Below are positions 25,061 to 33,019 of a DNA stretch of 64,000 nucleotides, piece after piece. The DNA comes from Microcella humidisoli (GTDB lineage Bacteria > Actinomycetota > Actinomycetes > Actinomycetales > Microbacteriaceae): positions 1 through 64,000 of the forward strand of contig NZ_CP101497.1 in NCBI RefSeq assembly GCF_024362325.1. Direction: 5' to 3'. A model generated the notes under the pieces. The model had not been told where the DNA came from. It searched no databases and worked only from the letters and a program-made list of their open reading frames with translations. Every line of letters begins with the position of its first letter. Within the stretch, counting starts at the first letter, position 1. Both the position numbers and the translations under genes were made by a program.

Positions 25061-25909
25061 ATGAGCACCACCGCGATCCGCGTACCGGCAGGCTGGTACG
25101 CCGACCCGGTCAAAGCGGCCGCGCACGGCATGGTGACGCAGCGCCGCTGGTGGGACGGCACGGCGTGGACCCACCACACCGCGGCGCTCGACACGCCGGT
25201 CAGCCCGGTCGTCTCGGCGGAGAGCCTCGCTGCCGCGACCGCCTCGGCCCAGCCCTCCGCTTCGTTCTCGGTCGCCGGCAGCGCCCCGGCCACCGTCTCG
25301 CCGCGCGAGTCGGCTCGTGCCGCCGAGGCCATGCCCCTGCACCCCGTCGACCCCGCCGCCGGCGTGCGCTCGGTCGGCTCCGCACCGCGCGCGAGCGCGA
25401 TGTCGCCCGTCAGCCCCGCCAACGCCGAGACAGCCGGGTACGAGCCGTTCAGCCACCGCAACCGCATCGAGCTGACCTCGATGATCGATGCCGGCTCGGC
25501 CCGCAACCCGCTGCGGCTGCGCGTGCACACCGTCTCGGTGTGGCTCATGGCCACGATGCCGCTCACGCAGGCGCTGCTCGTCTTCTGGGTGTTCTCCACC
25601 CTCCCGGCCGAGAGCTCGGCCTGGACCCGCGCCCTCGCCGTCGTCTTCCCGCTCGTGCTCATGGGCGCGCTCGCCGGGCAAGACACGCGGCTCATGGAGC
25701 TCTCGGGCCACCTGCGCACGGCACCGTGGATCACCGCGGTGCTCGCTCCCCCGCTCTACCTCGGGGTGCGCGGCGTGCGCGTGCAGCGCACGACCGGCGC
25801 GACCCCGTGGCCGCTCGCGGTGTGGCTGGGCGCGCAGCTCGCGGTCGTCGCCACCTGGTTCGCGCTCGACCCCGAGGGCGTGCTCGCGGTGGTGCGCGCC
25901 GTCTCCTGA
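25061..25909 (+). CDS. DUF2510 membrane protein (paralogue 2)
   Basis: A 282-residue DUF2510 protein. The motif VPAGWYADPVKAAAHGMVTQRRWWDGTAW occupies residues 7-35, then comes an Ala/Pro/Ser linker, then several hydrophobic segments from about residue 160 (VWLMATMPLTQALLVFWVF onward) ending near the C-terminus. ATG 25061 was preferred over the in-frame GTG at 24965 because the DUF2510 motif normally begins within ten residues of the start and GGGGGA lies just upstream. Function unknown. It is followed after 62 bp by a small cytoplasmic protein gene. Confidence 0.82.
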   Translation: MSTTAIRVPAGWYADPVKAAAHGMVTQRRWWDGTAWTHHTAALDTPVSPVVSAESLAAATASAQPSASFSVAGSAPATVSPRESARAAEAMPLHPVDPAAGVRSVGSAPRASAMSPVSPANAETAGYEPFSHRNRIELTSMIDAGSARNPLRLRVHTVSVWLMATMPLTQALLVFWVFSTLPAESSAWTRALAVVFPLVLMGALAGQDTRLMELSGHLRTAPWITAVLAPPLYLGVRGVRVQRTTGATPWPLAVWLGAQLAVVATWFALDPEGVLAVVRAVS

Positions 25910-25971
25910 CCGCGCGCGAGCATCCACCGCCCCCTCAGCGACCGCTCCGGCAGGCCGCGTAGGGTCGAGGC

Positions 25972-26280
25972 ATGGACGAGACGCGCAGCCGACGGGGCGC
26001 GAGCCTCGAGGTGCTGCGGGCCGAGGCGCACGACGAGTTGCAGACCGTCATTCACGCGCGGGCGCGCGGCGGTGAAGACCCCTGGGACTTCATGACCGAG
26101 CTGCCGACCGTCGACGAACTGGTGGTGTGGATGCTGCGCGCCGAGCGCATCCGCGATGACGACGGGCGGCTGCCCTCTGCAGCGCGCGACTATCGGCTGC
26201 TGCGGCAGATCGCGCTCGACCATCCGGCGCTCACGACGACCGTGTGGACGATGCTCGGACGGCTCAGCACCGAAAGGTGA
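25972..26280 (+). CDS. Small hypothetical protein between DUF2510 paralogues
   Basis: A 102-residue, helix-rich, charged protein with no membrane segment. I do not recognise it. It contains LPTVDELVVWMLRAERIRDDDGRLPSA and ends VWTMLGRLSTER. Transcribed with the DUF2510 genes on either side; a role in the same process is possible but not shown. Confidence 0.65.
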   Translation: MDETRSRRGASLEVLRAEAHDELQTVIHARARGGEDPWDFMTELPTVDELVVWMLRAERIRDDDGRLPSAARDYRLLRQIALDHPALTTTVWTMLGRLSTER

Positions 26281-26409
26281 GGGATCGTGTCCCCATAAGT
26301 GGGGACCGCGCGCCTCTCCCTTTGTACCCCGTTACGAACTACCATGGCGGAACCGAGAGCTCGACACCCCGACCCGTAGCGCGCTCGACGACACACCCGA
26401 GGTAGCCCG

Positions 26410-27189
26410 ATGTCTGACTCGCACGCTCCCGTCGCCGGTTGGTACGACGACCCGGAGATGGCGTTGCGCCTGCGCTGGTGGGACGGCCTGCGTTGGACGA
26501 CGCACACCCGGCCCAAGCCCGTCGTCGCCCACGCGCCGACTGAGCAGGCCATCGCCGACGCGGCCGGGGCGACCATGACCGCGGCCACGGGCTCGACGGT
26601 CATCGCCGAACCCGCAGCGGCTGAACCCTACGGCTACTCGGCACCGTATTCGTGGTCGCCGGGCTCCGCCGCGGCCACCAGCCCCCTCTCCCCTGTCGTC
26701 GGCTCGCCGAGCTCGGTGCCCATCGCGCCGACGGGCGGCGCGAAGCACCCGAACGAGCTGTGGAACACCGCCCGCTCGTCGATGGACTACGCCCCCGAGC
26801 GCACGACCACGCCGGCGGCGTGGGCGCTCGCCGTCACGCCCCTCGTCACGGTGCTGGCGCAGGCCGCGGGCGCCGTGCTCTCGGGCTTCGAGTCGACCCC
26901 CCTCATCTGGATCATCGGCGCGACGATCATCCCCGTGCTCTGGATCATCATGTGGGTGCGCCGCGACCGCATCACCCTGCACGAGTGGGGCCACCTGCGC
27001 CGGGCGCACTGGGCCTGGGCGTTCCTCGGCGCCCTCGGCTACCTCACGGCGCGCACGATCGTCGTGCGACGGCAGTCCGCGGGTCGCGGCTGGTGGCCGT
27101 TGCTCACCAACCTCCTCATCACGGCCGTGCTCGTCAACGTCGGGCTCTTCACGCCCGTGTACGACCTCGTGCGCGACGCGATTCTGTAG
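26410..27189 (+). CDS. DUF2510 membrane protein (paralogue 3)
   Basis: A 259-residue DUF2510 protein: the motif VAGWYDDPEMALRLRWWDGLRWTTH sits at residues 8-32. A shorter linker than in the other paralogues is followed by about four hydrophobic helices (WALAVTPLVTVLAQAAGAVLS; LIWIIGATIIPVLWIIMWV; and two near the C-terminus). ATG 26410 starts it. Its stop codon lies within a 9-bp inverted repeat shared with the convergent helicase gene. Confidence 0.83.
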   Translation: MSDSHAPVAGWYDDPEMALRLRWWDGLRWTTHTRPKPVVAHAPTEQAIADAAGATMTAATGSTVIAEPAAAEPYGYSAPYSWSPGSAAATSPLSPVVGSPSSVPIAPTGGAKHPNELWNTARSSMDYAPERTTTPAAWALAVTPLVTVLAQAAGAVLSGFESTPLIWIIGATIIPVLWIIMWVRRDRITLHEWGHLRRAHWAWAFLGALGYLTARTIVVRRQSAGRGWWPLLTNLLITAVLVNVGLFTPVYDLVRDAIL

Positions 27190-27216
27190 CGCCCGTGATC
27201 GTTGGCTGCGCTACAG
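27184..27216. terminator. Inverted repeat spanning both convergent stop codons
   Basis: CTGTAGCGC (27184-27192) and GCGCTACAG (27208-27216) are exact inverted copies. Each contains the TAG stop of one of the two convergent genes (DUF2510 paralogue 3 and the helicase). It can act as a bidirectional terminator. Confidence 0.6.
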
Positions 27217-29709
27217 CCGACGCAGGCCGAGCACCCTGACCACGGCGAATCCGGCCTCGACGCTCGCCGCCAGGTCGACGACCGCGTCGATGCCCCAGTC
27301 GTGGTCGCCGGCCGGGTCGTCGATGACTTGGCGCACGGTCCATGTGCCGGGGGCATCCATCGGCGCTTCATCGATGTGTACGAGGGATGCGCTGCGAGCG
27401 TTGCCCCCCGTCAGCACCTCCTCGTGGTCGGCGTAGTAGGCGTCGAGCGCCTCGGGCCAGCCCGCGTCGGGGTCGAGCGCCTCGAGGTCGTCGTCGCGCT
27501 GCAGCGCCGCGAGCTGCACGCGGCGGAACAGCTCGTTGCGCACGAGCACGAGGAATGCCCGTCGGTTGGTCGTGACATCCGGCGGCCGGGGCGGCAAGGT
27601 TGGCGCGCCTTCCACAACGTCGGAGTGGGGCGAGCTCAGCTGCTCCCACTCGTCTTGCAGGCTCGAGTCGACCTGGCGCACGAGCTCGCGCAGCCATTCG
27701 ATGATGTCGCGCAGCTCGTCGGTCTTCGCCTCATCGGGCACGGTCTGCCGGATCGCGCGGTCAGCGTCGCTCAGGTAGCGCAGCAGCAGGCCCTCGCTGC
27801 GGGTGAGCTTGTAGTGACTGACGTACTCGGTGAAGGTCATGGCCTTCTCGTAGAGGTCGCGCACGACGCTCTTGGGGCGCAGCTCGACGTCGCGGATCCA
27901 GGGCTGGGTGCTCGCGAAGGTCTCGAACATGGCGGTCAGCAGCTCGTCGAGCGGCTTCGGGTACTCGACGTCGTCGAGGGCCTCCATGCGCTCGTCGTAG
28001 TCGAGGCCCTCGGCCTTCATGGCGCCGATCGCCTCGCCGCGCGCGGCGAACTGCTGCTGGGCGAGCACCGGGCGGGGGTTGTCGAGCGTCGACTCGATGA
28101 CGCTGATGACCTCGAGCGGGTAGTTCGGGTCGGCGTGATCGAGCACGCCGATGACGGCGAGCGCGAAGGGGCTCAAGGGCTGATTGAGCGCGAAGTTGGG
28201 CTGCAGGTCGACGGTGAGGGTGATGGTCGCCGGGGTGGTGGCCCGGTCAATCACGACGACCCCGGCGCGCACGAGAGTCTTCGCGATTCCCAGCGCGCGC
28301 TTGATGAGCGCGCGCTGCTGGTGCGGCGGCTCATGATTCTCGGTCAGCAGCGCGCGAGCGTTGCCGAACACGTCTCCCCCGCGCGCGATGAGGTTGATGA
28401 GCATGGCCGCGCTGACCTGCATGCGGCTCTCGAGCGGTTCGGGCATCCCGCCCACCAGTCGTTCAAAGCTCGTCTCGCTCCACGTGACGAAGCCCGCGGG
28501 CGCGGCCTTGCGCACGATCTTCTTCTTCTTCTTGGGGTCGTCTCCGGCCTTCGTCGTGGCGAGATGATTCTCGACCTCGTGATCGGGTGCTTGTACGACC
28601 ACGAGCCCTGCCGTGTCGTAACCCGCGCGGCCCGCGCGGCCCGCGATCTGGTGAAACTCGCGCGCACTGAGCTGGCGCATCTTCACGCCGTCGTACTTGC
28701 TGAGGGCTGTCAGCAGCACCGTGCGAATCGGCACGTTGATGCCGACGCCCAAGGTGTCGGTGCCGCAGATGACGCGCAGCAGCCCGCGCTGGGCGAGTAC
28801 TTCGACGAGACGGCGGTACTTCGGCAGCATGCCGGCGTGGTGCACGCCGATGCCCGCGCGCACGAGGCGGCTGAGCGTCGAGCCGAAACCGGTCGCGAAG
28901 CGGAAGTCGCCGATCGCCTCGGCGATCTCGTCCCGCTGCTCTCTCGACACGATGCGGATGCTCGACAGGGCCTGCGCGCGCTCCATCGCCGCGGCCTGGC
29001 TGAAGTGCACGATGTAGATCGGCGCCTGGCCCTTCTCGAGCAGGGTCTCGACGGTCTCGTGCACGGGGGTCTTCACGTACTCGAACGTCAGCGGGATCGG
29101 CCGCTCGGTGTGCGTCACCTCGCTCACCGGGTGCCCGGTGCGGCGCTCGAGGTCGGCCGCGATCGGCGTCACGTCGCCGAGCGTCGCGCTCATGAGCAGG
29201 AAGCGCGCGTTCGTGAGCGTCAGCAGCGGCACCTGCCACGCCCACCCGCGGTCGACGTCGGCGTAGTAGTGGAACTCGTCCATGACGACGATGCCGGCCT
29301 CGAGCTCGGCGCCCTCGCGCAGTGCCTGGTTGGCGAGGATCTCGGCCGTGCAGCAGATGATCGGCGCATCGCCGTTCACTGAGCTGTCGCCCGTCACCAT
29401 GCCGACGTTCTCGGCGCCGAAGATGTCGACGAGCTGGAAGAACTTCTCGCTCACGAGCGCCTTGATCGGCGCCGTGTAGTAGGTGCGCTGCCCCTGCGCG
29501 AGGGCGATCGCGTGCGCGGCGACCGCGACGAGGCTCTTGCCCGAGCCCGTCGGGGTGGCGAGCACGACGTGCGCGCCGGCGACGAGCTCGAAGATCGCCT
29601 CCTCTTGCGCCGGATACAGCGTGAGGCCGCGCCCCACAGCCCAGTTCTCGATCGCGTCGAACGCCGCACCGGCCTCGTAGGGGCGGGGCATCGACTCGAG
29701 CAGGCTCAC
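27211..29709 (-). CDS. DEAD/DEAH-box helicase with DUF3516 C-terminus
   Basis: An 832-residue superfamily 2 helicase. Walker A ATPTGSGKS lies near residue 50, DEFH near 143, SAT (LLMSATLG) follows, and motif VI QIAGRAGR lies near residue 345. The C-terminal half is the DUF3516 domain that defines an actinobacterial, Ski2/Mtr4-like subfamily thought to act on RNA or structured nucleic acid; its role is not established. GTG 29709 was chosen (SLLESMPRPYEAG…); ATG 29691 is the alternative. Longer frames run into the palindromic repeats upstream. It ends convergent with DUF2510 paralogue 3. Confidence 0.9.
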   Translation of the reverse strand: MSLLESMPRPYEAGAAFDAIENWAVGRGLTLYPAQEEAIFELVAGAHVVLATPTGSGKSLVAVAAHAIALAQGQRTYYTAPIKALVSEKFFQLVDIFGAENVGMVTGDSSVNGDAPIICCTAEILANQALREGAELEAGIVVMDEFHYYADVDRGWAWQVPLLTLTNARFLLMSATLGDVTPIAADLERRTGHPVSEVTHTERPIPLTFEYVKTPVHETVETLLEKGQAPIYIVHFSQAAAMERAQALSSIRIVSREQRDEIAEAIGDFRFATGFGSTLSRLVRAGIGVHHAGMLPKYRRLVEVLAQRGLLRVICGTDTLGVGINVPIRTVLLTALSKYDGVKMRQLSAREFHQIAGRAGRAGYDTAGLVVVQAPDHEVENHLATTKAGDDPKKKKKIVRKAAPAGFVTWSETSFERLVGGMPEPLESRMQVSAAMLINLIARGGDVFGNARALLTENHEPPHQQRALIKRALGIAKTLVRAGVVVIDRATTPATITLTVDLQPNFALNQPLSPFALAVIGVLDHADPNYPLEVISVIESTLDNPRPVLAQQQFAARGEAIGAMKAEGLDYDERMEALDDVEYPKPLDELLTAMFETFASTQPWIRDVELRPKSVVRDLYEKAMTFTEYVSHYKLTRSEGLLLRYLSDADRAIRQTVPDEAKTDELRDIIEWLRELVRQVDSSLQDEWEQLSSPHSDVVEGAPTLPPRPPDVTTNRRAFLVLVRNELFRRVQLAALQRDDDLEALDPDAGWPEALDAYYADHEEVLTGGNARSASLVHIDEAPMDAPGTWTVRQVIDDPAGDHDWGIDAVVDLAASVEAGFAVVRVLGLRRL

Positions 29710-29734
29710 CCCCCGAGTCTGCCCCACCCGGCCG

Positions 29735-29902
29735 TCTCCACAACTCAGGAGTCGCGCGCCGGGCAGCATCTCCACAATTCAGGAGTCGCGCGCCCGACCC
29801 CGTCTCCACAATTCAGGAACGGCGGCCCCGAAACGGCGGTTCGGGATGCTCGCACGGCGTGTCGACCGGGCGCGAGCATCCCGAACTCCTGAATTGTGGA
29901 GA
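29735..29902. repeat. REP-like palindromic repeat cluster
   Basis: TCTCCACAA(T/C)TCAGGA occurs three times in direct orientation (29735-29750, 29769-29784, 29803-29818) and once inverted (29887-29902). The first two copies continue with GTCGCGCGCC. Inside, a perfect 15-bp inverted repeat (29839-29853 and 29872-29886) lets the third and fourth copies fold into one long hairpin. It sits between the helicase start and the lipoprotein gene. The motif is related to the stem at 38118-38181. Confidence 0.75.
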
Positions 29903-29968
29903 TGCGGCGGGGCTGCGGGCAGGGCGAGGCCGCGCGGCGCTCGGGGGTGCGCCGCGCGGCCCGGAGGC

Positions 29969-30424
29969 TCAGCCCTCGATCTCGGCGGTGCAGTCGGCCT
30001 CGGCGTCGCCGACGGCGATGAGCACGCGGATGCCCTCGCCGTTGAGCGCGCCGTAGGCGATCTGGCAATTGCCGAGCGCGTCGCTCTCGCTGAGCGAGCC
30101 GGCAGGCCAGGCGAAGCGCACGGTCGTGGCGTCGAGGAACTCGACGGTGGGGATCGGGTCGCGGCCCTCGGCATAGACCTCGGCGAGCAGCACGGCGGTG
30201 CCCGAGGCGAGGTCGGCGCCGATGACGGTCACCTCGCCGTCGTTCGAACCGCCGGCGTCACCACCGGTGTCGCCCTGGTCGACGACGTCGGGAATGATGT
30301 CGTCGGTGCTGACGGGAGCAGCGGTGGAGCATCCCGTGAGGGCGAGGGTGAGCGCGCCGGCGACGGCGAGCGAGCGGAGGGCGAGCAGGGCGGCGGCGCG
30401 CGGGCGCGCGGATGTCGTGGTCAT
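29969..30424 (-). CDS. Predicted lipoprotein
   Basis: A 151-residue protein with a lipoprotein signal peptide: positively charged start, hydrophobic core LAVAGALTLALTGC with the lipobox cysteine at residue 32, then an Asp/Gly-rich spacer and a small beta-rich domain with two further cysteines (NCQIAYG, ADCTAEIEG) that may form a disulfide. It would be anchored to the outer face of the membrane. Start ATG 30424 gives the normal signal length. No family recognised. Lies downstream of the CPBP gene on the same strand. Confidence 0.75.
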   Translation of the reverse strand: MTTTSARPRAAALLALRSLAVAGALTLALTGCSTAAPVSTDDIIPDVVDQGDTGGDAGGSNDGEVTVIGADLASGTAVLLAEVYAEGRDPIPTVEFLDATTVRFAWPAGSLSESDALGNCQIAYGALNGEGIRVLIAVGDAEADCTAEIEG

Positions 30425-30473
30425 GCTCCCAGCCTGCGGCGGCGCGGCCCGCGCCGCCATGAGCAGTCGTTAC

Positions 30474-31316
30474 CTAGGAACCGGGGCTCGGCACCAGGAA
30501 GAACGGGAAGACCCCGGGGTTGTGCGCGTGCACGATCGCCAAGAACACCACGAGGTCGAACAGCAGGTGCACGATGATGACGTAGGTGAGCGACTTGGTG
30601 CGGTGGAAGATCCAGCCCTGCAGGAGCGCGAAGGGGATCGTCATGAGCGGGCCCCAGGCCTGGTAGCCGAGCTCCCACAGGAAGCTCACGAAGACGATCG
30701 CCTGCAGGATGTTCGCCGTGAGCACCGGGAAGTGCCGCAGCAGCAGCACGTAGATCGTGCAGATGAAGAAGAGCTCGTCCCAGATGCCGACGGCGTTGAC
30801 GCCGATGAAGAGCCGCAGCACCTCGCTGGCCTCAGAGACGGCCGGCCAGTTCTGGTAGGCGCCCGAGGTGATGAAGTAGAACGGCAGGATCAGCCAGCCG
30901 AGGAACGGCACGGCGAAGAGGTACGACTTCTCCCACGGCTGCCACTTCTGGCCGCTGCGCCACGGGAACCGGATGACCTTCCGCGTGAAGACGAACCGGT
31001 CGATCACGAATGGAACCGCGACCGCGAGGCTCAGCACGAACCCGAGCAGGAAGAAGTTGGGCCACGAGATGTCGGCCTTGACGCTCACGGTGCTCACGAC
31101 GATGAGGCCCGCGGCGATGATGCCGAGATCGCGCATGAGCTCGCGGTCGACGAAGTACGCCACGACGAGCCCGATCACGAGCCACGGGTAGCCGACCAAC
31201 CGGTTCTCGAAGCCGAACAACGGGATGGCGCTCGTCACGACGATGGCCGCGGGCAGCAGCTTCAGGCTGATCGCGGGAAGGGCATCCGTCGTGGGCAGCG
31301 TCTGAGCGGCGGGCAT
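30474..31316 (-). CDS. CPBP-family (Abi) intramembrane protease-like protein
   Basis: A 280-residue polytopic membrane protein with about eight helices. The C-terminal half carries the CPBP pattern: WDELFFICTIYV (where the canonical motif is EExxxR), FLWELGYQAWGP, and VHLLFDLVVF with the histidine expected in the last motif. Active CPBP proteases have the second glutamate and arginine of motif 1; here the arginine is replaced, so activity is uncertain. Related proteins process CAAX proteins, mature bacteriocins or give bacteriocin immunity. Confidence 0.75.
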   Translation of the reverse strand: MPAAQTLPTTDALPAISLKLLPAAIVVTSAIPLFGFENRLVGYPWLVIGLVVAYFVDRELMRDLGIIAAGLIVVSTVSVKADISWPNFFLLGFVLSLAVAVPFVIDRFVFTRKVIRFPWRSGQKWQPWEKSYLFAVPFLGWLILPFYFITSGAYQNWPAVSEASEVLRLFIGVNAVGIWDELFFICTIYVLLLRHFPVLTANILQAIVFVSFLWELGYQAWGPLMTIPFALLQGWIFHRTKSLTYVIIVHLLFDLVVFLAIVHAHNPGVFPFFLVPSPGS

Positions 31317-31384
31317 GGCGTGATTCTCGCAGATACACGCACAATTCTTCCTCTATTGAGTCGGGCCCTCTATGGAGACGGACC

Positions 31385-32062
31385 TCAGCCGCGCGGCACG
31401 CGCGCGACGATCTCGTCGATCACGCTCGGCAGGCCGAGCACCCGGAAGTGCCCGTCGTACGGCAGCACGACGTTCTCGGCGCCGTCGAGCACCGAGTTGC
31501 CGGCGGGCACGTACTGGTCGAACGTCGAATGCAGCGAGGTGATGCGCGCGTTGACGCTCGCCGCCGCCGCGAGCTCGGTGATGACGGGCCGCGTGGGCAC
31601 GAACTCGCGCCACGGCCCCATCGCGTAGCGCGCGAGCGGGCTGCCCCCGTAGGGCGTGTTGATCGAGATCATGCGCGTGAGCCGGCTGACCTCGGCGCGC
31701 TCGTCGGCGACGAGCATGGTCTTGCCGATGAGCCCGCCCTTGCTGTGCGCGACGATCGTGACGCCCGTGAGCTCGCGGTGCTCGAGGTAGGCCGTGAGCA
31801 GGGCCGCCATCTCCGGGATCGGGTGGCGGTTGAAGCCGAGCTCGGGCACGCTGTGCACGGGATGCCCGAGTGCGGCCAGGCGGTCGCGGATCGGCTTGAG
31901 GTAGTGCCAGGTCTCGAAGACGCCGGGGATCAGCAGGACGGGAGGAGGAGCATCCGGACCCGCCTCGATGGGAGCAGGAGGCCGCGCGCCGTACCGCCAG
32001 TACCGCAGGCGCGACCGGGCGACGTAGGCGTAATCGGCCACGATCGAAGCGGCACGCGTCAT
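31385..32062 (-). CDS. Alpha/beta-hydrolase, esterase/lipase-like
   Basis: A 225-residue alpha/beta-hydrolase. The start of the fold is VLLIPGVFETWHYLKPI, the nucleophile elbow is AHSKGG (Ser near residue 115), and a late YDGHFRVLG supplies the catalytic histidine. It resembles short triacylglycerol lipase/esterase proteins of actinobacteria with oxyanion loop PGVF. No signal peptide is obvious, so it is likely cytoplasmic. It stands alone; substrate unknown. Confidence 0.8.
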   Translation of the reverse strand: MTRAASIVADYAYVARSRLRYWRYGARPPAPIEAGPDAPPPVLLIPGVFETWHYLKPIRDRLAALGHPVHSVPELGFNRHPIPEMAALLTAYLEHRELTGVTIVAHSKGGLIGKTMLVADERAEVSRLTRMISINTPYGGSPLARYAMGPWREFVPTRPVITELAAAASVNARITSLHSTFDQYVPAGNSVLDGAENVVLPYDGHFRVLGLPSVIDEIVARVPRG

Positions 32063-32182
32063 ATCGGCGAACCCTAGCCGCGCGGTCGGCGGGTGGCAAC
32101 CCCGTTGTCAGAACCACGGATGCCCGATTGAGTGGGGCGCATCGCCTCGAGCCCTCGAGTCGACACCGAGCAAGGGGGAACC

Positions 32183-32410
32183 ATGATGAGCAACGACCAC
32201 GACACGCAGCACGACGTGACGCAGGGCGAGAACCCGGGAGCGCAGGGCGACATCGGCGCCGGACAGGGGAACCCGGGCGACGAGACCAGCCCCGCGGAGC
32301 GGTCGGACGAGGAGACGCCGGCGATCGTGGGCGTCGAGCAGCCGCGCCGCGACGAGCTCGACGACGACGCCGACTTCGGCGGCGACCTCAACGCCTCGAG
32401 CCAGGTCTGA
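32183..32410 (+). CDS. Small acidic hypothetical protein
   Basis: A 75-residue, strongly acidic and disordered protein (MMSNDHDTQHDVTQGEN…) with a clear AAGGGGGA ribosome-binding site before the paired ATG codons at 32183 and 32186. No family recognised. It ends three bases before the next gene, which encodes a similar acidic protein, so the two form a small operon. Confidence 0.6.
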   Translation: MMSNDHDTQHDVTQGENPGAQGDIGAGQGNPGDETSPAERSDEETPAIVGVEQPRRDELDDDADFGGDLNASSQV

Positions 32411-32413
32411 CCC

Positions 32414-32647
32414 GTGACCGACGCACCGCACCACGGCACCCCGCCGACCGATCCTGTGGCGGACGACATCGCCGCGCGCAATCCCGACACCGGCGACGTG
32501 GTGGCGGGCGAGCAGGTGCTCGACGAGGGGCAGGTCGCACCGGAACCCGACGATCTCAACAACGGTGAGACGCGGGACGACCGCCTGCACGCCGCCGATG
32601 AGCGCACCGACCCCGGTGCGCCGCCGGCGCAGGAAGAGCCCGGGTAG
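32414..32647 (+). CDS. Small acidic hypothetical protein
   Basis: A 77-residue acidic, proline- and aspartate-rich protein with no predicted structure, starting GTG 32414 three bases after the preceding acidic-protein gene. Composition matches its neighbour, which suggests related or joint function. Family unknown. Confidence 0.55.
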   Translation: MTDAPHHGTPPTDPVADDIAARNPDTGDVVAGEQVLDEGQVAPEPDDLNNGETRDDRLHAADERTDPGAPPAQEEPG

Positions 32648-33019
32648 CAGGACTCCTCCCCAGCGCGCCGCGTCACTACCGTGTGCACGGGGCTGTGTAC
32701 AGCCCTTGTCGGCACGCGCGCGACCGGCTCTACTGAACCCCGGTACCTACCCGTACCCGCCCGGAGTACCCGCTTCGGGAGCTGAGCGCGCAGGTGCTGA
32801 CCCCCGACCGGCAGCTGCGCGCTCAGCGCACGCATCACCTCGCATCGACGCGGTCTCGACGCCGCCGCGAGCAGGTCGTGGACGACCCTGAACGGTCGGC
32901 CGCGGCCGAGGGTGCCCGTACTCTCGGAGGGGCGCGGGCACCCGACCAACTTTTGCTCAACGTTTCCCGGCCTGACGCCGTACGCTGTCCGTGAGTTCAT
33001 GTCAGGGGAAGGGGTCGCG
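32648..33019. other. Structured non-coding interval before DUF2510 paralogue 4
   Basis: 372 bp with no supportable gene but three clear inverted repeats: GGGCTGT-GT-ACAGCCC (32690-32705); a 13-bp stem 32781-32793 with 32815-32827; and GGGTGCCCG (32910-32918) with CGGGCACCC (32935-32943). The first may terminate the small acidic-protein operon; the others lie in the leader or promoter region of the next gene. Confidence 0.55.

Noticed and set aside
29735..29902. Possible CRISPR array
   Set aside because: Only three direct copies with spacing of 8-18 bp and one inverted copy, no uniform spacers and no cas genes.
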